Shown one piece after another: positions 47,146 to 58,500 of a DNA stretch of 64,000 bases. Below the pieces are notes generated by a model, which made no database searches, had not been told where the DNA came from, and saw only the letters and a program-made list of their open reading frames with translations. Position numbers and translations under genes: made by a program. Within the stretch, counting starts at the first letter, position 1; each line of letters begins with the position of its first letter. Where the stretch lies: positions 8,719,300 through 8,783,299 of the forward strand of contig OY979730.1 of assembly GCA_963855995.1 (NCBI GenBank), read 5' to 3'. This DNA is from Muricea muricata. Taxonomy: Eukaryota > Cnidaria > Anthozoa > Malacalcyonacea > Plexauridae.

Positions 47146-47334
47146 TAATCACCGGAACACGGGTACTTAACTAAACTGCTGACGATGAGGCGGAACTCAT
47201 AATGAATTAATGAAAATGTGTTTCACTGTAGTTATCATATAATGTAATTGCCAAGCTGAATGAATAATTCTCCAGTAACTACGTCATATGAATAACTTAC
47301 AATTATGAGAGTAGTGGGGGGGGGGGGGGGGCAG

Positions 47335-47600
47335 CATAAAGATTGAAGTAGTGTCAAGGAAGGGGTACTACCCTGACGGGTACTAGGCGAAGAAGTAGAG
47401 TAAACAGGAGGAAGAAGATTAAATTGGAGTAAATAAGGGGGATTGGGGTAAAGAAGGGGAGAAGCAGGATAAAGAAACCAGTGGAAGGGGGTGCTATCCT
47501 GGAAGGAGTACCCGGGAAAGAAGAGGGTGAACAGGAGGAAAAGTAGATTGGAGAAAAGAAAGGGGAAATTAAACGGATCAGGAAATTCAGACTTGCAATT
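47335..47600. repeat. Purine-rich duplicated stretch (mirror about 53,355-53,620)
   Basis: Two diverged tandem copies of a GGGTACTACCCTG / GAACAGGAGGAA-type unit with a 19-base G run at the left. The open frame across it is low-complexity (Pro/Leu/Phe-rich) and I do not consider it a gene. Confidence 0.6.
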
Positions 47601-48353
47601 CAAATGAAAGGCAGCTCATTGGTCATGTAAACACTCGTTGAATCATGGTTCTCGCTTGCCTTTAGCTTGGAATCATCTTTGAATTTGAACTGAAAGTCTG
47701 AATTTGCATGTTTCTTGTATAGAGTGCAGTGTATCAGAACAGAAGAGGTTTTGAAGAAAAAGAAAGAAAGAATAAAAGTAAGTTAAAATTTGTAAAGAAT
47801 AATGAAGAAACTATTGGTACAGCACTTGATACATGATGATAATCATCATTATAAACTCTCTATTAATCCGGGGGGGGGGGTATAATAGAGAATTTGCAAT
47901 GATAGTAAGTATATTGTAATATTTGGGTTTTTACCACTAAATCCTCTTGAAAGTTCTTTTTGGCTGTGGCTTCTCTCATCACAGTTGTCTGTGCTTGTCT
48001 TGCAAAATCTCTGGAATATCTATAACGTGAAGGTCAATATTTAAGATTAGAAAAATAGAAACCGTAAAATAGAAAGAAATTTAAATCGTGGCGAATACTT
48101 TTTACGGTCTTGCTGGCATGACAAAAAGAGAGTATAGATTTATAAGATCATGTTGATTTATCCTTTATCTGAACTATATTTAACTTAGATTTTAAAATAG
48201 ATTTCACCCTGGTAAGCAGACCGAATGGGTTTTCAAACAAGATAACATTTAATGACTAAAACGTGCACAGAATAGTTAGAGAATGCTTACATGTCGAATA
48301 AAAATCCAATACTTTTAATGTCCAACTACACAATAGCGATTTTCGTTGCATTT

Positions 48354-48515
48354 CTAGACTGGAGAAGAAGACGACGCCATTTTGATTTTGATTTCTCCCG
48401 ACAACGGCAGATTTGTCTTCGCAATTTTTTTCCATTTCTTCGTCGTTTCAGCTCCAATTTGCTCGTTGTGTTTCTTTCGTACCTTCCTCGCCATTTCCGT
48501 ACAATCAATGGACAT
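48354..48515 (-). CDS. Small basic ORF, 53 codons (left-arm copy)
   Basis: Mirror of 52,440-52,601. The frame MSIDCTEMARKVRKKHNEQI continues with KKWKKIAKTN and ends SSSSPV. Left and right copies differ by one residue (Asp/Gly at position 4). It may be a small gene, an exon, or a fragment of a mobile-element ORF; no family recognised. Confidence 0.3.
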   Translation of the reverse strand: MSIDCTEMARKVRKKHNEQIGAETTKKWKKIAKTNLPLSGEIKIKMASSSSPV

Positions 48516-48874
48516 TTATACTCAAGATTAAGACTGTATTGAGACTTTCAAAATGTTCGTCAGGAGACATAAAAATCGAAGCTTCTTCTTCGGGTTGCAG
48601 AAGCAAATGACGTCAGACGACCTTTGTCCGCCAGCAAATACCCGTATGTATAACATTCAATGATCTTTTTAGGAAGCTGAAAATCAGTTTTTATTGCGCG
48701 AACGAAGTGTTTTTGCCATTATTTCTTACTCAGGTCTTTGTTCTACTACTTTACTTCCAGTTTAGTTAGGTAACTTGCCAAAAGAAACGCCTGTAAGGGA
48801 CAATTTTGCATTTTTTTTTTATTTCGATGCTGATGAAGAAGAGAAGACTCGTTAGAGCTTTCATTGGCAAATAT

Positions 48875-48985
48875 CTTTCCCTCCGTGGCCGAGAGGTAAA
48901 GACAACTGTCTTGACTTCGATTTTGGGTGGATCGAGGACCGGTCCAGTTCAACTGAGTTTGGTAAGAATTTAATTCTGATCGGTG
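48875..48985. repeat. tRNA-like segment within a GGATCGAG inverted pair (mirror about 51,970-52,080)
   Basis: CCTCCGTGGCCGAGAGGTAA resembles the 5' half and A box of a tRNA-Ser/Leu, but the 3' half has no proper B box. TTTTGGGTGGATCGAG and CTCGATCCACCCAAAA form an inverted pair around it. Confidence 0.45.
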
Positions 48986-49234
48986 CTCGATCCACCCAAA
49001 ACTGAATTCAAAGCTGGGCGTGGAGTGCAGGAAAACACTAGGCAGTACCGCGAGGCCAAGGAGGCAAACGTTATGTTCCTAGTGTTGTTAACTAATATTT
49101 AAGCAAATTTCATTAACTTGACTGTTGGGGACAGACCTGTAGGGTTGGTGCATTGAAGACTTCTCGTCGTTATTTCCCTTCGTTCAAGAAGACAAGTTGT
49201 CTTCATCGAGAAATAACGACGAAAATACTTCAAG

Positions 49235-49302
49235 ACACCACTAAACCACTACACTTTAAAGCTACAGTGTAGTGGTTTAGCTAGCTAAACCACTACACTG
49301 TG
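49235..49302. repeat. Nested palindromes of CCACTAAACCACTACACT (mirror about 51,655-51,720)
   Basis: AAACCACTACACTTTAAAG, CAGTGTAGTGGTTTAGCTAG and CTAAACCACTACACTG pair in alternative ways. Noncoding. Confidence 0.6.
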
Positions 49303-49704
49303 CCAATAATATATGGCTGACTTCTTCCTAACGCTTACGGTACGACCATGGATGCGCAAAGATGCGCAAACACATTAAAGCCTTGAAAGCAAGTGTTTTC
49401 TTTTAGGAAAGAATCAAGGACGACAACGCTTACTAAATCAAAGCCGTCTAGTCATGTTTTAAGTACTTCAGCTATGTTTAACGATCTTTTACCAGATCTT
49501 TGCAAGAGGAAAAGTAAAATTTTGCATCATTATTATTAACTTTCCGTCAGTCGTTTCTTTCTTGATCGAGCATTATATGCCATTGTGTTCAGTGTCCTTG
49601 ATATAGGAGCCATATACTTATGGCCTTGGGTTTAATTCCCAAACACTGAATGGCAGTGTTTTGCTCTTCCAATGAGATAACAAGATGGCACTGTAGAACG
49701 CGTG

Positions 49705-50150
49705 GTTTTATATAAGCTACGAGCGTCAAGATATCCTTGATAGGTAACTATTGATCCTACAATGGACACTTATGTTCACTGCCAATAGGAACGTTTCCAA
49801 CTCACAGCTTGTACATAATGGATTTTATAGGTTGTGTCACAAGGAAACTGCAGTTCGGTCGTAAAATCAACTTGTTTTCAAGGTTGCCGGGTTTTAAACA
49901 TTACTGACACTGTTAATGTTGTAGCTCGGAATTGTAAAACAACGGCGGCAATGCAGTTTTCTTGTGCCATAACCTGTAAAATGGGTGGTTTTATCATTTA
50001 TATAAGCTACGACCGCCAAGCTTTATCCTTGATAGGAAACAATTGATCCCACCAACGACATTTGTATTCTCTACCGATAGGAACGTTTGAGACTTACAGC
50101 TTGTACATAACGCATTTTATCGGTGAGTCGTAAAACCAACCTGTTACTGC
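49705..50150 (+). repeat. Two diverged direct copies near the inverted-repeat centre
   Basis: Words TATATAAGCTACGA, CCTTGATAGG, ATTGATCC, ATAGGAACGTTT, ACAGCTTGTACATAA and CATTTTAT/GGATTTTAT recur in the same order at about 49,710-49,830 and 50,000-50,125. The mirror set is at 50,850-51,250. No ORF or known RNA recognised. Confidence 0.7.
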
Positions 50151-50204
50151 TCAGCAAACTACCAGTTCCCTCGATCAACGATAGTCGATGAAGCTTGGCG
50201 CTCG

Positions 50205-50779
50205 TAGGTTGTGTAAAACCAAGCATTTTACAGGTTATAGCCAGGTTAGCAGTATCTGCAATGTTTCAAAGCAACCACGAATAGAAACTGACAGCCAACG
50301 TTCTGAGTTAAGGTTTGTAGAATATACTACATGATTAGTTACAGCATGACCAGGCATATAGTAAATAACGCATTGCCATCTTGTTCCAAAGTTATCTTAT
50401 TACTTGAAAGAGCTGAAGACTGCCATGCAGTGTTTGGGAATCAAACCCAAGGCCATAAATACATGACTCCTATATCAAGGACACTGAACACAATGACATA
50501 TAAAGCTCGATCAAGAAAGAAACGACCGACGGAAAGTCAATAGTATATGCAAACTTCGACTTTCCTTCTTGCAAAGGCCTGGTCATAAAAGATCGTTAAA
50601 CATAGCTGAGCAACTTAAAACATGCCTACACAGTTTTGATTTAATAAGCGTTATCGTCTTTGACTCTTTCCCGAAAGAAGACATATTCTTTACAGGCTGT
50701 ACAGTGTTTGCGCATCTATGCTTCATGCCTTCTTGAAAAGACCTCGCCATAAAAGATCGTTTAACTTAGCTGAACAACT
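50205..50779. other. Spacer of the giant inverted repeat
   Basis: About 575 bp not paired between the arms. It is not unique: 50,370-50,740 is a diverged direct copy of the right-arm segment 51,262-51,610 (shared words AAACCCAAGGCCATAA, CTCCTATATCAAGGACACTG, CTCGATCAAGAAAGAAACGA). So three related blocks surround the centre. No gene. Confidence 0.75.
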
Positions 50780-52439
50780 CGAGCGCCAAGCTTCATCGAC
50801 TATCGTTGATCGAGGGAAATGGTAGTTTGCTGAGCAGTAACAGGTTGGTTTTACGACTCACCGATAAAATGCGTTATGTACAAGCTGTAAGTCTCAAACG
50901 TTCCTATCGGTAGAGAATACAAATGTCGTTGGTGGGATCAATTCTTTCCTATCAAGGATAAAGCTTGGCGGTCGTAGCTTATATGGTTATGGCACAAGAA
51001 AACTGCATTGCCGCCGTTGTTTTACAATTCCGAGCTACAACATTAACAGTGTCAGTAATGTTTAAAACCCGGCAACCTTGAAAACAAGTTGATTTTACGA
51101 CCGAACTGCAGTTTCCTTGTGACACAACCTATAAAAGCCATTATGTACAAGCTGTGAGTTGAAAACGTTCCTATTGGCAGTGAACATAAGTGCCATTGTA
51201 GGATCAATAGTTACCTATCAAGGATATCTTGACGCTCGTAGCTTATATAAAACCACGCGTTCTACAGTGCCATCTTGTTATCTCATTGGAAGAGCAAAAC
51301 ACTGCCATTCAGTGTTTGGGAATTAAACCCAAGGCCATAAGTATATGGCTCCTATATCAAGGACACTGAACACAATGGCATATAATGCTCGATCAAGAAA
51401 GAAACGACTGACGGAAAGTTAATAATAATGATGCAAAATTTTACTTTTCCTCTTACAAAGATCTGGTAAAAGATCGTTAAACAGCTGAAGTACTTAAAAC
51501 ATGACTAGACGGCTTTGATTTAGTAAGCGTTGTCGTCCTTGATTCTTTCCTAAAAGAAAACACTTGCTTTCAAGGCTTTAATGTGTTTGCGCATCTTTGC
51601 GCATCCATGGTCGTACCCTAAGCGTTAGGAAGAAGTCAGCCATATATTATTGGCACAGTGTAGTGGTTTAGCTAGCTAAACCACTACACTGTAGCTTTAA
51701 AGTGTAGTGGTTTAGTGGTGTCTTGAAGTCTTTTCGTCGTTATTTCTCGATGAAGACAACTTGTCTTCTTGAACGAAGGGAAGTAACGACGAGAAGTCTT
51801 CAATGCACCAACCCTACAGGTCTGTCCCCAACAGTCAAGTTAATGAAATTTGCTTAAATATTAGTTAACAACGCTGGGAAAATAACGTTTGCCTCCTCGG
51901 CCTCGCGGTACTGCCTAGTGTTTTCCTGCACTCCACGCCCAGCTTTGACTTCAGTTTTGGGTGGATCGAGCATCGATCAGAATTAAATTCTTACCAAACT
52001 CAGTTGAACTGGACCGGTCCTCGATCCACCCAAAATCGAAGTCAAGACAGTTGTCTTTACCTCTCGGCCACGGAGGGAAAGATATTTGCCAATGAAAGCT
52101 TTAACGAGTCTTCCCTTGTTCATCAGCATCCAAATAAAAAAAATTGCAAAATTGTCCCTTACAGGCGTTTCTTTTGGCAAGTTACCTAAGTAAACATGAA
52201 GTAAAGTAGCAGAAGAAAGACCTGAGTAAGAAATAATGGCAAAAACACTTCGTTCGCGCAATAAAAACCGATTTTCAGCTTCCTAAAAAGATCATTGAAT
52301 GTTATACATACGGGTATTTGCTGGCGGACAAAGGTCGTCTGACGTCATTTGCTTCTGCAACCCGAAGAAGAAGCTTCGATTTTTATGTCTCCTGACGAAC
52401 ATTTTGAAAGTCTCAATACAGTCTTAATCTTGAGTATAA

Positions 52440-52601
52440 ATGTCCATTGGTTGTACGGAAATGGCGAGGAAGGTACGAAAGAAACACAACGAGCAAATTG
52501 GAGCTGAAACGACGAAGAAATGGAAAAAAATTGCGAAGACAAATCTGCCGTTGTCGGGAGAAATCAAAATCAAAATGGCGTCGTCTTCTTCTCCAGTCTA
52601 G
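52440..52601 (+). CDS. Small basic ORF, 53 codons (right-arm copy)
   Basis: ATG at 52,440, TAG at 52,599. Same as the minus-strand frame at 48,354-48,515 except Gly for Asp at residue 4. No function assigned. Confidence 0.3.
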   Translation: MSIGCTEMARKVRKKHNEQIGAETTKKWKKIAKTNLPLSGEIKIKMASSSSPV

Positions 52602-52935
52602 AAATGCAACGAAAATCGCTATTGTGTAGTTGGACATTAAAAGTATTGGATTTTTATTCGACATGTAAGCATTCTCTAACTATTCTGTGCACGTTTTAGT
52701 CATTAAATGTTATCTTGTTTGAAAACCCATTCGGTCTGCTTACCAGGGTGAAATCTATTTTAAAATCTAAGTTAAATATAGTTCAGATAAAGGATAAATC
52801 AACATGATCTTATAAATCTATACTCTCTTTTTGTCATGCCAGCAAGACCGTAAAAAGTATTCGCCACGATTTAAATTTCTTTCTATTTTACGGTTTCTAT
52901 TTTTCTAATCTTAAATATTGACCTTCGCGTTATAG

Positions 52936-53020
52936 ATATTCCAGAGATTTTGCAAGACAAGCACAGACAATTGTGATGAGAGAAGCCACAGCCAAAAAGA
53001 ACTTTCAAGAGGATTTAGTG
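52936..53020 (+). CDS. Candidate internal exon (right-arm copy; mirror about 47,935-48,019)
   Basis: TTATAG acceptor, GTAAAA donor, one open frame: YSRDFARQAQTIVMREATAK then KNFQEDLV. In the left arm the same frame has Thr for Ile. Alternative acceptor at 52,944 (ATTCCAG). No neighbouring exon was identified and no family recognised. Confidence 0.3.
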
Positions 53021-53884
53021 GTAAAAACCCAAATATTACAATATACTTACTATCATTGCAAATTCTCTATTATACCCCCCCGCCCGGATTAATAGAGAGT
53101 TTATAATGATGATTATCATCATGTATCAAGTGCTGTACCAATAGTTTCTTCATTATTCTTTACAAAATTTAACTTACTTTTATTCTTTCTTTCTTTTTCT
53201 TCAAAACCTCTTCTGTTCTGATACACTGCACTCTATACAAGAAACATGCAAATTCAGACTTTCAGTTCAAATTCAAAGATGATTCCAAGCTAAAGGCAAG
53301 CGAGAACCATGATTTAACGAGTGTTTACATGACCAATGAGCTGCCTTTCATTTGAATTGCAAGTCTGAATTTCCTGATCCGTTTAATTTCCCCTTTCTGT
53401 ACTCCAATCTACTTTTCCTCCTGTTCACCCTCTTCTTTCCCGGGTACTCCTTCCAGGATAGCACCCCCTTCCACTGGTTTCTTTATCCTGCTTCTCCCCT
53501 TCTTTACCCCAATCCCCCTTATTTACTCCAATTTAATTTTCTTCCTCCTGTTTACTCTACTTCTTCGCCTAGTACCCGTCAGGGTAGTACCCCTTCCTTG
53601 ACACTACTTCAATCTTTATGCTGCCCCCCCCCCCACTACTCTCATAATTGTAAATTATTCATATGACGTAGTTACTGGAGAATTATTCATTCAGCTTGGC
53701 AATTACATTATATGATAACTACAGTGAAACACATTTTCATTAATTCATTATGAGTTCCGCCTCATCGTCAGCAGTTTAGTTAAGTACCCGTGTTCCGGGC
53801 AGAAATTTTTTTTGGGATCACTTTGGTTGGGAGCTTTGTAACCGCGCCTACTATAACGCAATAGGAAAACTTCGCCTAATGTTA

Positions 53885-54016
53885 ACCCTGATTCTAACCC
53901 CAACCCAACCGCCTAAACGCCTAACCGTAATTTTATTTTTACTCTAACCCTAACCCTAACCTTAACCCTAACCCTAACCCTAACCCTAACCCTAACCCTA
54001 ACCCTAACCTTAATCC
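53885..54016 (+). repeat. Interstitial telomere-type CCCTAA array
   Basis: A run of about ten CCCTAA units with two CCTTAA variants, at 53,942-54,008, preceded by degenerate CCCCAACCC/GCCTAAACG/CCTAACCG words. On the minus strand this is TTAGGG, the animal telomere repeat. It lies wholly inside the Mutator-like MITE. Confidence 0.95.
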
Positions 54017-54073
54017 TATTCGGGAAAAAAATTGAAAAAAAAGGCAAACCAACAAACAAGACAAAACCAAAAA

Positions 54074-54150
54074 CAGCGCGCACGGGATCGAACCCTAGCC
54101 CACAAGAGCACGGGCAGCGCCTTAGCCGATTGAGCTAACGAAGCTCTACG
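54074..54150 (-). repeat. tRNA-like segment inside the Mutator-like MITE
   Basis: On the minus strand: TTAGCTCAATCGGCTAAGGC (A box) and GGTTCGATCC (B box), spaced as in a tRNA. The acceptor-stem halves do not pair, so it is probably a pseudo-tRNA or SINE head captured by the element. Confidence 0.65.
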
Positions 54151-54972
54151 GATTTTAGCGTTCAAAAATTGTTTTTAACTTACTCCTACCGGCGAAGTTT
54201 TCCTATTGCGTAATAGTAGGCGCGGTTACAAAGCTCCCAACCAAAGTGATCCCAAAAAAAATATTAGCGTGTTCCGGTGATTACTGATATTTTACAATTT
54301 TAACCATCCAGTCAACATTCGCAAACCGGAGTACCCGGGATAAACCCACGACTGACTAACTCCTCACATGGGTGTCACGAGTCTGAAGTAAGGATTGAAC
54401 CCACGACCTCACATGTGATAGGCGTTTGCTCTGACGATTGCGCCACTTGGCTATTACTGTGCAGGATCAAACAATCCTACACGAGAAATTTAAATGCCGT
54501 GGCGTTGACTTGTGTTTCACTGTAATCATTTTGTAAGACAATTACTAAATAGTTTCCTGAGCAGGATAGCGTCATCCATGTACTTGGCATGTTGCCTTAG
54601 GTTCAACTTCAACATGAGTTTTCCCAAATATCCCGAAATGCCGCGCGCATGTATGACACTATCTTGAAGAGGAAACCATTTGGTATTTTATTACTCTCTT
54701 ATTTTTTATCAGTCATTTGCGCAATCAATAAATATAATCCAGATTGGAGAAATTGTGGGCATTCTTGGGCGCCCGTTCTAGTTTCCTAACGTGGGCAATA
54801 CTTTTTTCAATTTGTTTATTCACAAAATCCATCTAGATTTACTTCAAAAAAATTTGAGAAAAATATATAAATATATTTGTCCGCGAAAGTTAGGGAACTG
54901 GAAATGACACCAGAAATGTCTTTAAATTCCGCCATTTTGTGTTGCGCTTTTCTTGGAGTTGCATAGATACAG

Positions 54973-55263
54973 TTTAAGCTTACACGTACACGTTCTACAC
55001 TTGCTGTACTTCTTGCTATCGGAATATCATCATGCCGGGAATTTGTCCATGAGTTTCTTCGTCGACTAACCTCTGTGACCTGTCACGCCTATTATAATTA
55101 CTTAGTCCTCTCTAATGCTTGTGAACGTAGTTTTCTTTGCTTATCTTGTAAACAGTTTTCTGAACATCGTAATTTTTTTTTCAAAGAATGCCAAGTAAAA
55201 AGTGAATACAACAACCATCAACTAATGACGCAACAAGATGGGAAAGAATTCATATCGACATAA
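54973..55263 (+). CDS. Hypothetical Cys/His-rich terminal exon (mirror about 46,166-46,456)
   Basis: After an acceptor-like ATACAG, a 96-codon frame ends in TAA at 55,261. It contains FVHEFLRRLTSVTCHAYYNY and then CERSFLCLSCKQF, HRNFFFKECQ. Left and right copies differ at several positions but stay in frame, with mostly conservative changes (Phe/Leu, Val/Ile, Met/Thr). The Cys/His spacing hints at metal binding, but no known finger fits. No upstream exon identified. Confidence 0.35.
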   Translation, partial: FKLTRTRSTLAVLLAIGISSCREFVHEFLRRLTSVTCHAYYNYLVLSNACERSFLCLSCKQFSEHRNFFFKECQVKSEYNNHQLMTQQDGKEFIST

Positions 55264-55458
55264 GAAGTAAATCACAAGCCGTCTCCATCAGATGTTAAGA
55301 TGCAAATACTATCACAATGTACGGTTTGTTAAAGTCAATTTCAATTAACGCTTAGTGTCCTATATTCTAAAATATTTTGTAACATTAATTTTCTCCTTAT
55401 TTTATGTTGGTTGACTGGACACGAGTGCTAGTTACCTACTGGACCGGCGTGATGTTCC

Positions 55459-55548
55459 ATGAAGAGAGTGCGCCAACCAGATGAAACCATAAACAGCATG
55501 ATGAAACGAGAACAACCGAAGCCAAGAAGATCCAAAGATAGAGTGAAA
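55459..55548 (+). CDS. Candidate first exon, lysine/arginine-rich (right-arm copy)
   Basis: ATG at 55,459, 30 codons, GTAAGT donor at 55,549. Same as 45,880-45,969 on the other strand. A nearby TTTCTTTAG acceptor at about 55,590 would give only nine more codons (QFSFRFNKN). Confidence 0.3.
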
Positions 55549-58500
55549 GTAAGTTTTTTGATTTTATCTTGTCGTTTCTATTTTCTTTAGCAGTTCAGCT
55601 TTCGTTTCAATAAAAATTAACATCTCGCACTAACGTTGCTAGTGTTGGCAGTGCTGTAAAAAGCACACAGGATCTTTCACTACATTAAACAATAAAAAAA
55701 CAAAATTCGACTTTCGAGCGAATTAAAGCCTTTCGTTGGGGAGTTGGTCGTAAAGATAGAAATTTAATGCGCTGTCTGCCATCTTAGATTCATATTTGAT
55801 CTCGTTGACACGTAAAATCTTAATTCCCAAACAACTTGAAGTAAGCTAGTTTTGATAGAAGTTACATTTCACCTGCAAAGTAATAGTTGAAGAGATATTG
55901 GTAATAAATTTGAGAGAGCTTTTGAGAGAGATTAGTGCGAGATATTAATTTTTATTGTTCGAAAGAGCTTTAAGAATTTACACATTCCTTACGTGTTGTT
56001 TAATTCTCGAGATATTTTGATTTAAAATCATAAATTAGGGTAGCTGCAAGTTGTGTGCGTGTGAGAAATAAAGACTCCTTCACGGCTATGATTTTCTTTT
56101 GTGTTTTGTTCACGATTTACTAATGATTCTCGAGATTTTAATAAAAAAATTTCATATTAACAGCTTACACAATAATTTGGCCGGCCTAATTAATAAACTA
56201 TTTTATTATACATTGCAGTTGTTTTATGCGTTGTGATTGATCAGTTGTATGCAGATAAATGCGACTATCACACAATCTGCAGATAACTCAGTTATCTGCT
56301 AGCAGATAACTGAGTTATCTGGATGTTGAGCCTACGGTGCAGATTATTACAGTATGCGGTATTCGTTGGCATCAATGGTTGGCATGGCAACAACATTTTT
56401 TCGATATTTTCTGTTTCATGTTATGGCATCTTCCTTTTTAAGCTCTTCCGAGGGCGAAATGCGTCAATTGCTCGAGGAAAAAGACTTACAATGTATAATA
56501 AAGCAATTATCGGATTCGGTTTTTGTGATATGCAAAATTATCAATGTCTTGGTAAGAGTTATCTGACTCGCCTTCGGCTCGGCTGATAACTCTTACCTCG
56601 ACATTGATCATTTCGCATATCACAAAAACCTCATCCAATAAGTGCTTAATATGTTATAGTTTACTTATTAAGCTTTGTGGAAACACCACGTAAATTTATT
56701 ATTGCAATAATAAATTTACGTGGTGTTTCCACAAAGCTTAATAAGTATATTGTATTCACCATGCAAACGTACAAGAAACTTATCATGTTATAGTTTATAA
56801 ATTATTCGTAACTATCATCTCATGACTTAATTCTTTCTACTATTGCAAAGGGTGATGGGATGTGAAAAAAACGCACAAGAAGAGAAAAGAATGAACGATC
56901 CTGGACGGCAAGACCCACAAAACAACAATCCACAAGAATAAGAAGACACGACATTGTAATAGAAAGTAGTGGTAATGTGCAAGTTAGTAGAAAACAAGAT
57001 ACTTATTATTGAGGGATCAAAGAGGATTTAATAGATATTTCTCGTTAATGAAAAAGAAAAGACAGCAAATTAAGTGAAAAAAATTGGATTGAAATAACAT
57101 TGATATCAAATACATTCAACAAAATAATTAAATAGAATATCTAGGAGTTTGGCAGTCAATTTTCGAGTCAAAAAACAGGTAAAAATATGGTAAATGTCGA
57201 CAATATTTTTTAAAGAAACAATACCTTAACGCCTGGAAATTTCGTCTCTAACATTTGGATTTGGATATTTCTAAAAACAAAACAAAATAACATGTAGGAT
57301 TGAACGTTTTACAAAAATAAGTTTCGTAATAATGCCACTAAATTATAGTTGATGCATTTTGTCACTATTCTTGGTTTGCACATGCCGTCATTTCGTGTGA
57401 TTGGGCGCCATCTTGGTTGACTCTGCAGATTACTTCAGCTGTTTACAGCGAAACACTAGTGTCTATTTACTATTTCATCGTTAGTTTTAGCGTATTATGA
57501 ATGATACTTTAAAGATGTATGGCTCGATAGGATCAGATATAATGAATAGATACTTTGTGGTTGCCATGTGTTTCAAACGTCAACAAAGATGGCGTCGATT
57601 GCAAACGATCAATTCCATCGTTCTACCTTTAAAGAATGTGTTCTCTGGTTAAAAAGCGAGAAAATGTGACTTGTATTCCAATTCACCGTAGCAAAACAGA
57701 TGGTGGCATGTCGATTTTACCAGAATTTAATGCGGGTATCAATCAAGAATACCAGTGAAATGATATTTAAGATAAGCTAATGGACGGAATTTTAACACAA
57801 GTGACAAAATAACCTATCTGTCTGTTCCTCAAACGAGGTTAATTTACCTTAAGTTTTTAAACGATTTCAGACCGCAAGGCATTCTGGTAAAATCAACACC
57901 CGTCATCTTTTTGCTACATTAAATTCCCAAGGGAATATATCATTTCTTTGTTTCTTAGCTAATTTGGTTCATACATCCATGCAAATCAGTAGGATCATTA
58001 TATTTTTTTGTGCATTTTAAATTCCCATGGGAATACGGCATGCTTTGTTTCAATGGTGATGCGTCTGTTTATGGTAATTACTGCATAATGCGAATCCTCT
58101 TTGATTATTAATATGATAAGTATCTTGGTGCTTTCAGATTTGTTTTGGTAAGCAGGAACAATGAAGTCATTGTTTGTGTACACTAAAGCAAATTACAAAG
58201 GTGGTTTGAGAGCAGCTGCGAGGTACCATGCAAATGAAGGCGTTTCGGTTAAATAAGTGTGAGAATTACGGCATTAAAAATTGCATGTCATCTACACTTA
58301 AGGATATAAGTTGCCAAAAAAAAAACAACTTTAGTGAATCTGTTGAGTTTCAATTGATTTTTATTTTTGCCTAATTCTCATGCTTATTTGACCCAGCCTT
58401 GGACTTTGGTAAGTATCAGGGGCCGGTTGTATCAAAGGCGTTTAGCTTAAACGGTGGATAAGTCAAAAATATGAAACACGTTTCCATGTTGTATAAACAA

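Larger units (their letters stand above)
31069..50204 (+). repeat. Left arm of giant inverted repeat
   Basis: Reverse complement of 50,780-63,955. After removing the 5.8-kb insertion at 31,659-37,456 the matching length is about 13.3 kb. Paired positions add up to about 100,833 through 37.5-44.5 kb, 101,429 at 46-47 kb, and 100,955-100,984 nearer the centre; each step is explained by an identifiable insertion in one arm. Substitutions are scattered at perhaps a few per hundred bases (estimate by eye). Left-only insertions are the P-like element, a 224-bp MITE and the 365-bp unit E7. Confidence 0.95.
53799..54267. mobile_element. Mutator-like MITE with telomere-type repeats and a tRNA-like segment (right arm only)
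   Basis: Terminal inverted repeats of about 75 bp: TTTTTTTTGGGATCACTTTG at the left pairs with CAAAGTGATCCCAAAAAAAA at the right, continuing through GAGCTTTGTAACCGCGCC to AAAACTTCGCC. It is flanked by the 10-bp word CGTGTTCCGG (53,789-53,798 and 54,268-54,277). The left arm has this word once (rc near 47,152-47,161) and no insert. A 9-10-bp duplication with long TIRs is typical of Mutator-like elements. There is no transposase. Confidence 0.88.

Noticed and set aside
47235..47603. 122-codon minus-strand frame rich in Pro, Phe and Leu
   Set aside because: It is a translation of a purine/pyrimidine-biased tandem repeat; the right-arm copy differs in length and frame end.
53942..54008. Chromosome end or telomere
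   Set aside because: The CCCTAA run is short, interstitial and enclosed by the TIRs of a transposon with target duplications.
54074..54150. Possible functional tRNA gene on the minus strand
   Set aside because: Acceptor-stem halves are not complementary, and it lies inside a MITE.
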